Assembly: GCA_018058125.1 (NCBI GenBank)
Contig: JAGPCH010000120.1
Span: 1 to 5,841, forward strand
From: Ignavibacteria bacterium
Lineage (GTDB): Bacteria; Bacteroidota; Ignavibacteria; Tepidaquicellales; Tepidaquicellaceae
Direction of reading: 5' to 3'
Length of the DNA stretch: 5,841 bases
In this document: positions 1 to 5,416 of the stretch, in pieces
How the letters are laid out: each line of letters starts with the position of its first letter
How positions within the stretch are numbered: the stretch's first letter is position 1
The notes under the pieces: generated by a model
Told to the model about the DNA's origin: nothing
The model's database searches: none
The model's input: the letters and a program-made list of their open reading frames with translations, nothing else
Program-made: the position numbers and the translations under genes

Positions 1-70
1 GATCCCACCATGTAATTAGTTCAAGCCGGGAATAACGATCATCATTCATTTCGATTGATTCCAGTGACAT
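1..70 (-). CDS. ThiF/E1-like adenylyltransferase, N-terminal fragment (runs off the left edge)
   Basis: Reading the minus strand from the ATG at 70-68 gives 23 codons with no stop before the window ends; the next codon begins with C. The residues are MSLESIEMNDDRYSR followed by LELITWWD. The DRYSR-x-ELI opening is the usual first helix of the ThiF/MoeB/HesA/E1 superfamily. These enzymes use ATP to adenylate the C-terminus of a ubiquitin-like protein and often pass it on as a thioester. The WWD ending suits the bacterial E1-like branch that continues WWDQ, and the leading C of the next codon allows Gln; that comparison is from memory. The nucleotide-binding loop and catalytic Cys lie outside the window. 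Position 8 is also Met, so a start at 49-47 is possible; neither start has a clear ribosome-binding site. The gene follows the ubiquitin-like gene on the same strand, which supports the call. Another RYSR-bearing protein cannot be excluded from 23 residues. Confidence 0.68.
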   Translation of the reverse strand, partial: MSLESIEMNDDRYSRLELITWWD

Positions 71-78
71 GTGATTGG

Positions 79-124
79 TATTAAGTATTAAGTATTAAGT
101 ATTAAGTATTAAGTATTAAGTATT
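79..124. repeat. Heptanucleotide tandem repeat, six full copies of TATTAAG plus TATT
   Basis: The unit TATTAAG is repeated without a single mismatch at 79, 86, 93, 100, 107 and 114, and a partial TATT closes the array at 121-124. It sits in the 160-base spacer between the ubiquitin-like gene and the E1-like gene, and its near end is only eight bases upstream of the E1 start codon. On the transcribed (minus) strand the unit reads CTTAATA. No ORF crosses it. A perfect short tandem array of this kind is prone to slipped-strand copy-number change, so it could alter promoter spacing or the E1 mRNA leader; that role is inferred. The rest of the spacer (125-230) is AT-rich and shows no ATG on the minus strand and no convincing hairpin. 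Confidence 0.95.
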
Positions 125-230
125 GGGATTAATATGAATATTTAAGAAATAAATTAACACAGAAAAATTAATTTATCAATTTTCAATTCTTGAAATAAAA
201 TTAATCGGAAAAAGTAATTAAGGAATTGGA

Positions 231-503
231 TCAGCTACCGGCAGTGATCTCAGGATGCAGTCTTAAAACATCACCTTCTTTTACACCTGCTTCAGCAAGA
301 GTCTGCGATTCGGTAAGTTGTTTTCCGGATGCTTTATGATGAAATTTATATGAAAGCGGTTCACCGTCCGGACCTGTAAGAGGCATTTTCATTTTAGGCA
401 GAAGAACTTCCATGATTCTTTTTACGGAAGCATCATCAGGGAGGGTAGCCTGTTGTTCTTTATTGCCTGTAGCGTCAACTATAGTAATATTTATTCGTGC
501 CAT
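231..503 (-). CDS. YukD/EsaB-type ubiquitin-like protein
   Basis: This is a 90-residue protein starting at ATG 503-501. It begins with a beta strand (ARINITIVDATGN), has a central helix around residues 25-37 (ASVKRIMEVLLPKM), then the segment LSYKFHHKASGKQL, TLAEAGVKEGD and a final strand VLRLHP. This order is the beta-grasp fold of the YukD/EsaB ubiquitin-like family, in which the TL-x-EAG-x-x-x-GD-x-LRL stretch before the end is characteristic. In some bacteria these proteins belong to type VII secretion loci; in others they sit with E1, E2 and JAB-peptidase genes and are thought to be conjugated. The E1-like gene downstream on the same strand favours the second setting. There is no terminal Gly-Gly: the chain ends EITAGS. 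There is no signal peptide, so it should be cytoplasmic. The start is supported because the first strand follows directly. The gene is probably transcribed with the E1 gene, although 160 bases separate them. Confidence 0.85.
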   Translation of the reverse strand: MARINITIVDATGNKEQQATLPDDASVKRIMEVLLPKMKMPLTGPDGEPLSYKFHHKASGKQLTESQTLAEAGVKEGDVLRLHPEITAGS

Positions 504-520
504 AAGTGTGCAATTTAATT

Positions 521-526
521 ATTATA
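521..526 (-). promoter_or_regulatory. Possible -10 element for the ubiquitin-like gene
   Basis: The minus strand carries an exact TATAAT here, ending 17 bases before the ATG at 503. I found no good TTGACA-like box at the expected distance upstream, and no Bacteroidota-type TTTG / TAnnTTTG pair. In DNA this AT-rich the hexamer could occur by chance, so this is only a weak suggestion. Confidence 0.22.
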
Positions 527-586
527 GTTCATTAATAAAATGGTAATTTTGAAAAATATGAAGATCACAAGTTACCCAACTCCATT

Positions 587-649
587 TTAAACTATTAAAG
601 ACTTATCCGATTTGGAAGATCCGGTATAAAGATTTTTACAATAGTTTAA
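587..649. repeat. Perfect 10-base inverted repeat in the divergent intergenic region
   Basis: TTAAACTATT at 587-596 is the exact reverse complement of AATAGTTTAA at 640-649, with 43 bases between. Inside the loop TTATCCG (603-609) can pair with CGGTATAA (622-629) if one base is bulged, giving a nested stem. The element lies between two divergently transcribed genes (starts at 503 and 693), and its right arm ends 43 bases before the ATG of the beta-propeller gene. It could be a structured 5' leader of that gene or a two-half-site operator. It is not followed by a T-run, so it does not look like a terminator. The rest of 504-692 is AT-rich and holds no ORF I can support. Confidence 0.6.
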
Positions 650-692
650 TAAAATTATTAAAGTTAATTTAAGCAAACAAAAAAATTTTATA

Positions 693-3194
693 ATGAAGCT
701 ACATATTCTTAAAGTACTGTGTCTTTTTATTTTTTTTACAATAGGTAAAGAGAAAGGATACACTCAGGACAACATTCAGGAAAATGAGACAGGAGAAAGC
801 ATTCTTCAGCGTGAAGAATACAAACTTGTCAAGCGAGCCGGCGGTCCCGGAAAAGTATTACCCAAAGATGCGTATGAGAAAGCAGTTTTAGAGATGCGGA
901 ATATTCCGGAGGACAGAAACATTCCAAACAGCTCAACCTCCATAAAGGGCTGGCAAAGCGTTAATCCGACGGGAATGTTTTACGGCAGGACAAATGATAA
1001 TTATATCTCAGGAAGAACCAACGGAATTGCATTTCATCCGACTGATCCAAACATTTTTTATATAGCAGCAGCTCAGGGTGGAGTATGGAAGACAACGGAC
1101 GGCGGAATAAACTGGACCGTACTTACTGATAATCTGGGTTCTATTGCAAGCGGTGACATTGCTATCGATCCGAATAATCCGAATATACTTTATTACGGCA
1201 CCGGCGAACTGAATTTTTCCGGTGACAGTCAGTATGGTGACGGAATATATAAAACAACTAATGCCGGCCTGAACTGGGTTAAGATCTCTCCGGCCTCACA
1301 AACTGGTCTTTATACAGGAAAAATAATTGTCGATCCTTCAAATTCCAATTTGGTATTTGCAGCCGGTAATCTTGGGGTTTTCAGGTCTACTAATTCCGGG
1401 ATCAACTGGGCAAATATGCTGCCCGGAAATTTTACTTCACTTGTAATCGATCCTGTCTCGCCGAATATTCTATATGCGGGAACTGGTTCCGGACAGAGTT
1501 ATATTTTTAAAACAACCAACTCAGGATTAATCTGGTCAACAGTCTCTTCCTTATCAGCAGGCAGAAGAACTCAGCTTGCAATCTCACCCGATAATCCAAA
1601 TGTACTTTATGCGAGTATTGCAGGAACAAGCGGCGCTTTGTATGGTCTTTACAGGACTACCAACGCAGGCGATAACTGGACTGTTCAGAATTCTACCACT
1701 AACTATATGAGTTCGCAGGGTTGGTATGATAATGCCGTAACTGTGATCCCCGGAAATCCGGACGGTGTTGTAGTCGGAGGTCTTGATATTTATGTTTCGA
1801 CAAACGGTGGCGTTACACTTACAAAAAAATCAAACTGGTCCACTTCAAATACTCAGGATTTTTCACATGCTGATATTCATTACCTGGCTTATAACGGGAC
1901 AGTCTTATATTGCTGCTCAGACGGCGGTGTTTATTTTTCATTTAACAATGCAAACAGCTGGGATGATCTGAATGAAAATATTTCGACTTTACAGTTTGTA
2001 AGCGCTGATTACGATCCCACAGATATTACAAAACTTTACGGTGGATGTCAGGATAATAATAAACAAACCAGTACAGACAACGGTGTAGTCTGGATCCAAA
2101 GAACAACCGGTGACGGCGGATATACCATTGTCGATCCCGTGAATACAAGTTATGTTTACGGACAATATGTAAACGGATCGATCCAGAGATCCGTTAATTA
2201 CGGTGTAAGCTTTACTTCAATTACACCGAGCGGATCAACAGGCGGCTTATTTTATAATCCTTATGAAATGGCGCCGGGAGATAATAACACAGTCGTATTC
2301 GGCAGAGCTGATGTATGGAAATCCACATCTGTTCAGACTGCCACTTCTTCTACCGGCTGGACACAGATCGCTGCTACCGGCGTCATAAACGGAAGTGTCT
2401 CTGCTATCGGAATCAGCAAAAGCAATATTGATAAAATATACATTGGCACAAGCAATGGCAGAATACATGTAACAACCAACAATGGAACCAACTGGTCATC
2501 ATTGACCGGATTTCCTTATGTATCCGACTTCTGGGTGGATTACAGTAACGACGATATCTGCTATGCGAGTTTTGCCGGCGCGACTCCGGACAAACATGTT
2601 TATAAAACTACCGACGGAGGCTTAAGCTGGGTTTCCATCACTGCCAATCTTCCAAACATTGCTGTTAATTCAATTGTAAAAAAACAAGCTTCTCCGGAAA
2701 TGCTTTTTGTCGGAACCGATCTCGGTGTTTTCAAGTCTTCAGATGACGGAGCAAGCTGGGTAAATTTTAATACAGATCTCCCAAACGTAGAGGTCAGGGA
2801 TCTTAAGTATAAAGAAAGTACGGAGATACTTATGGCGGCATCTTACGGAAGAGGATGTTTCATGTTTGACGTAGGAACACTAGTTGGTATATCAGAAAAT
2901 AATCTTGTACCTGATAATTTTTCACTTTCACAAAACTATCCTAATCCATTCAATCCATCTACGAATCTGGAATTTGGAATATCTGAATTTGGATTTGTTT
3001 CATTAAAGATATTTGATGGATTAGGAAGGGAATTACAAACTATTGTAAATGAGAAATTAGCTCCGGGAAGTTATAACTATCAATTTTCAACTGTAAGTTC
3101 TCAATTGTCAAGCGGGGTTTATTATTATAAACTAACCGTCTCCGGTGAATCGGGGATATTCAGTGATGTCAAGTCTATGATACTTTTGAAATAG
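693..3194 (+). CDS. Secreted Asp-box (BNR/VPS10-like) beta-propeller protein with T9SS type A sorting domain
   Basis: This 833-residue protein begins with a signal peptide (KLHILK, then LCLFIFFTIG; cleavage probably near residue 25). From about residue 85 to 725 it is built of beta-propeller blades marked by Asp-box motifs (S/T-x-D/N-x-G-x-x-W). I see them at about 133, 187, 231, 273, 321, 368 (W lost), 415 (degenerate), 459, 499 (F for W), 593, 638 and 681. Many blades carry IDP-x-NPN-x-LY before the box, as in sortilin/VPS10-like and GH74-like propellers. About twelve boxes would fit two seven-bladed propellers, with two blades lacking a box. Residues about 742-833 form the C-terminal sorting domain (SLSQNYPNPFNPST start, GVYYYKL near the end), which sends a protein through the type IX system and is normally removed at the cell surface. 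Database names such as glycosyl hydrolase are common for this family, but I see no proof of enzyme activity; adhesion or polymer binding is equally likely. There is no Shine-Dalgarno sequence. A run of eight T at 730-737 lies in the signal-peptide codons. The gene is complete. Confidence 0.9.
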   Translation: MKLHILKVLCLFIFFTIGKEKGYTQDNIQENETGESILQREEYKLVKRAGGPGKVLPKDAYEKAVLEMRNIPEDRNIPNSSTSIKGWQSVNPTGMFYGRTNDNYISGRTNGIAFHPTDPNIFYIAAAQGGVWKTTDGGINWTVLTDNLGSIASGDIAIDPNNPNILYYGTGELNFSGDSQYGDGIYKTTNAGLNWVKISPASQTGLYTGKIIVDPSNSNLVFAAGNLGVFRSTNSGINWANMLPGNFTSLVIDPVSPNILYAGTGSGQSYIFKTTNSGLIWSTVSSLSAGRRTQLAISPDNPNVLYASIAGTSGALYGLYRTTNAGDNWTVQNSTTNYMSSQGWYDNAVTVIPGNPDGVVVGGLDIYVSTNGGVTLTKKSNWSTSNTQDFSHADIHYLAYNGTVLYCCSDGGVYFSFNNANSWDDLNENISTLQFVSADYDPTDITKLYGGCQDNNKQTSTDNGVVWIQRTTGDGGYTIVDPVNTSYVYGQYVNGSIQRSVNYGVSFTSITPSGSTGGLFYNPYEMAPGDNNTVVFGRADVWKSTSVQTATSSTGWTQIAATGVINGSVSAIGISKSNIDKIYIGTSNGRIHVTTNNGTNWSSLTGFPYVSDFWVDYSNDDICYASFAGATPDKHVYKTTDGGLSWVSITANLPNIAVNSIVKKQASPEMLFVGTDLGVFKSSDDGASWVNFNTDLPNVEVRDLKYKESTEILMAASYGRGCFMFDVGTLVGISENNLVPDNFSLSQNYPNPFNPSTNLEFGISEFGFVSLKIFDGLGRELQTIVNEKLAPGSYNYQFSTVSSQLSSGVYYYKLTVSGESGIFSDVKSMILLK

Positions 3195-3209
3195 ATCTAC
3201 GTTAATTTC

Positions 3210-3375
3210 GCCTCGAAGTCTCAAAGGTAAAAATAAACAAAACTAGTAAATACTAATTAATTATTTTTTTTATTTTTTATAAATAAGAAAAACGAATACC
3301 TCTTGAATATTGACATATATTAAAAAAAACTTTTCTTATATTTTGCTTTTCTTTGAGCCTTTGAGACTTAGAGGC
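3210..3375. repeat. Near-perfect 18-base inverted repeat pair bracketing an AT-rich 130-base segment
   Basis: GCCTCGAAGTCTCAAAGG at 3210-3227 matches the reverse complement of CCTTTGAGACTTAGAGGC (3358-3375) at 17 of 18 positions. The right arm is preceded by a second CTTTGAG (3351-3357), so it also contains a short direct repeat. The wording (CTTTGAG..CTTTGAGACTTAGAGGC) resembles the dispersed CTTTGnG-type repeats seen between genes in many Bacteroidota and Ignavibacteria; this is recalled and not searched. The segment between the arms is very AT-rich, has no ATG, and includes the TTG proposed as phosphatase start (3310). The right arm is translated as part of that protein's N-terminus. No target-site duplication was found at the outer edges. 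It could be a MITE-like remnant or two separate insertions of a dispersed repeat in opposite orientation. Confidence 0.75.
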
Positions 3376-4761
3376 ATACAAATTCTTATCGTAATATTAT
3401 TTTGTACTGGTCTAAGCATAGCTCAGCAAAAAGAAAACAAATTCCTCAACTTCTCAGATCTGCATTTTGATCCTTTCTACGACAGTACTATTGTCACAGA
3501 ACTTATTAATTCCGATCATACTGAATGGGAAAGCATATTTTTAAATTCAAAAATCCGGAAGGTAAATCTTTACAGAAGCGATTCGAATTTTCCATTGTTT
3601 AAGTCGTCAATGGAAGAGATGAGTTTGAGGATACCCGATCCTGATTTTATTATTATTACGGGAGATTTTATGGGACATGACTTCAGCTCGGAGTATTTTA
3701 AGTATACCGGGATTAACAACATAGATTCATTATACAGCTTTAAGGCAAAGGCAATTAAGTTCATTACTTCATACATTCTGAAATTTTATCCCAATACTCT
3801 GATCTTTCCTACGGTCGGAAACAATGATGACTTCTGCGGTAATTATAAGATCACACCGGAGGGGGAATTTCTTAACTTACTTTCAGATATATGGGAACCG
3901 CTTGTAAATGTTGAGGGAAGCAATAATGAAAATTTTACTGAAGATTTTTCTAAAGGCGGCTATTGCATGCTGAATTTTCCCGGAGCAAATAATTTCAAAA
4001 TGATACTGCTGAATACAATTTACTTTTCCCCTAAGTATATAAATCAATGCGGAGATTCTTTAAATGATCCGGGTGAGGAAGAGCTTGTATGGCTTGACAG
4101 CGTTTTGCAGCAATGTACAAAACTTGGAGCAAAGGTAATGATGTCGTATCACATCCCACCTGGAGTTGATATTTATGGAACCATTCACGGCAAGGGTGAT
4201 TGCGAAGATAAAATTTTTACTGCCTGGAAAGAAGAGTATTCCGAGCCGTTTATCCGGATCATTAACAAATATTCTAATGCCATCTCTTCACAGTTCGCCG
4301 GGCATTTTCACAGAGATGATTTCAGGATATTTTATGACTGGTTCGATCCCGTTTCATTCATTCATATCACTCCTTCTATAAGTCCGATCTATGATACAAA
4401 TCCTTCTTATCAGATATTTTATTATGACATTGCCGAATCTGAATTTACACTGACCAATTACGAAACTTACTTTCTTAAGGGCATTGAAACCAATGAACCA
4501 TATTGGACATTTGAATATGATTTCAATAAAAGCTATGATGAAAGTTCGGTTACACCTGTCTCCATGCATAGCGTTTCAGAGAAGATCTTTAATGATGAAA
4601 AATACCGGGAACGCTACATAGAGTTTTACACGGGGATGAATAATGCAATGACAGAAAAGGATATGATTAACTGGCAATATAACGGGTGCGGTTTCGGACA
4701 TCTGACTAAGAGCGATTATGCGGAATGTATGTGCGGGGATAGTTTGGAGACAGGTAAATAA
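3310..4761 (+). CDS. Secreted calcineurin-like metallophosphoesterase, acid sphingomyelinase/endopolyphosphatase-like
   Basis: Metallophosphoesterase motifs occur in order (483-residue numbering): D50-L-H52 in NFSDLHFD, G118-D119 in IITGDFMGHD, G170-N-N-D173, H281 in MSYHIPP, and G331-H-F-H334. These supply the two-metal site of the calcineurin-like fold. The spacing and the C-terminal part (NGCGFGHLTK, CMC) fit the acid sphingomyelinase-like group, which includes phosphodiesterases, nucleotide-cleaving SMPDL3-type enzymes and Ppn1-type endopolyphosphatases. The usual GNH(D/E) is GNND here, so the His normally proposed as proton donor is Asn. Eight cysteines in the mature part suggest disulfides and export. 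Start choice is uncertain: no in-frame ATG or GTG precedes the catalytic domain. TTG at 3310 follows an in-frame stop (3304-3306). TTG at 3361 would give a cleaner signal peptide (MRLRG, then IQILIVILFCTGLSIA, cut before QQ). Either way the N-terminus contains repeat-derived sequence. The substrate cannot be told from the sequence. It follows the propeller gene by 115 bases; no functional link is evident. Confidence 0.85.
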   Translation: MTYIKKNFSYILLFFEPLRLRGIQILIVILFCTGLSIAQQKENKFLNFSDLHFDPFYDSTIVTELINSDHTEWESIFLNSKIRKVNLYRSDSNFPLFKSSMEEMSLRIPDPDFIIITGDFMGHDFSSEYFKYTGINNIDSLYSFKAKAIKFITSYILKFYPNTLIFPTVGNNDDFCGNYKITPEGEFLNLLSDIWEPLVNVEGSNNENFTEDFSKGGYCMLNFPGANNFKMILLNTIYFSPKYINQCGDSLNDPGEEELVWLDSVLQQCTKLGAKVMMSYHIPPGVDIYGTIHGKGDCEDKIFTAWKEEYSEPFIRIINKYSNAISSQFAGHFHRDDFRIFYDWFDPVSFIHITPSISPIYDTNPSYQIFYYDIAESEFTLTNYETYFLKGIETNEPYWTFEYDFNKSYDESSVTPVSMHSVSEKIFNDEKYRERYIEFYTGMNNAMTEKDMINWQYNGCGFGHLTKSDYAECMCGDSLETGK

Positions 4762-4774
4762 CAAATTTCAGATT

Positions 4775-4795
4775 ATAAGCACTTATCTCTTTTTT
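4775..4795 (+). terminator. Weak terminator-like hairpin and T-run after the phosphatase gene
   Basis: ATAAG (4775-4779) can pair with CTTAT (4782-4786), a stem of four to five pairs with a very small loop, followed by CTC and six T (4790-4795). It begins 13 bases after the phosphatase stop. The stem is short and AT-rich, so termination here is only a possibility. Confidence 0.25.
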
Positions 4796-4926
4796 ATTGC
4801 AATCGGAGTTAAATATTATAAAGGAAATATTATGCCGGATAAATTTTTAGAACTTTAAAAAGTATTTGTTAATGTTATATTACGCTCACTAAACTTTAAG
4901 ACAACATTGCTGCACGCACCAATTAA

Positions 4927-5295
4927 TTGAACGCTTTAAAAAAAATATTATCTGTTCTGATCATAATTGTATTGTTTCTTCATACAAATTATCTGGTTGT
5001 TTATTATTCATTATATGAGATCAATACCGAAGAGCTGACTGCAAGCTGCTGTGAAAAGATAGTTGTAAATTGCAATGCCCATTGCTACCTTGATAAGAAA
5101 ATAAATGCAGAAGATAACACGACAGGAAATGAAAACGGAACTGCAGCCGATTCAAAATTGAAAATAACAGAATATGTAGTCACTGATGATACACCGGTTA
5201 TTATTTCAGTTAAACAAAAAAAGTCATATTCAATAAATTATCATCTAAAACTTCAGGAATTTATCACAGATATAGACCATCCCCCTCAGCTTTAA
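4927..5295 (+). CDS. Small membrane-anchored CxxxC-motif protein, possibly metal-related
   Basis: This 122-residue protein starts at TTG, immediately after an in-frame TAA; there is no in-frame ATG before the conserved part, so TTG is the best start. Residues 4-28 form a basic start (LKK) and a membrane segment (ILSVLIIIVLFLHTNYLVVYY) without a clear cleavage site, suggesting an anchor with the rest in the periplasm. A Cys-rich patch follows: C41-C42, C49 and C53, the last two in NCNAHCYLDKKI. The C-terminus ends DHPPQL. The arrangement (membrane helix, Cys, then C-x-x-x-C-Y-L-x-K-K, then an HPP near the end) resembles a short uncharacterised family that I recall in Bacteroidota next to copper/TonB-receptor genes. 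Function is unknown; metal binding by the cysteines is an inference. The next gene starts 121 bases later on the same strand, so the two may be co-transcribed. The 165-base region upstream is AT-rich with no clear promoter. Confidence 0.7.
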   Translation: MNALKKILSVLIIIVLFLHTNYLVVYYSLYEINTEELTASCCEKIVVNCNAHCYLDKKINAEDNTTGNENGTAADSKLKITEYVVTDDTPVIISVKQKKSYSINYHLKLQEFITDIDHPPQL

Positions 5296-5331
5296 AATTA
5301 AATTACACAGAATCTTTATTTAATTTAAAAT

Positions 5332-5348
5332 TTCACTCAGCAAGTGAA
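5332..5348 (+). other. Short hairpin between the CxxxC gene and the lipoprotein gene
   Basis: TTCACT (5332-5337) and AGTGAA (5343-5348) form a six-pair stem with loop CAGCA. No T-run follows directly, so it is not a standard terminator. Just upstream, AAATTAAAT (5295-5303) and ATTTAATTT (5318-5326) form a nine-pair all-AT stem. Either could attenuate or stabilise the message between the two genes. I see no convincing promoter in 5296-5416. Confidence 0.3.
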
Positions 5349-5416
5349 CAGCCTTTGTACATTTTGTATAAATCTGATCATTGCCGGTTATTTAATAATT
5401 TAATTTTATTTCATTA

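Noticed and set aside
635..661. Possible sigma-70 promoter for the propeller gene (TTTACA and TATTAA)
   Set aside because: The spacing is only 15 bases, the -10 is poor, and the region is so AT-rich that such matches are expected by chance.
2247..2468. Minus-strand 73-codon open frame inside the propeller gene
   Set aside because: It is antisense to Asp-box-bearing coding sequence, has no domain-like pattern or neighbours, and is explained as a shadow of the real gene.
3263..3290. T-rich tract after the propeller gene as a terminator
   Set aside because: The T-run is not preceded by a stable stem; the only pairing (TTATTT with AAATAA) is all AT and short.
3210..3375. Complete insertion sequence
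   Set aside because: The arms enclose only 130 bases with no transposase frame, and no target-site duplication is visible; at most it is a MITE-like remnant.
4166..4381. Plus-strand 71-codon open frame in another frame of the phosphatase gene
   Set aside because: It overlaps the segment coding for the conserved His motifs (H281 region to GHFH) and shows no composition or motif of its own.
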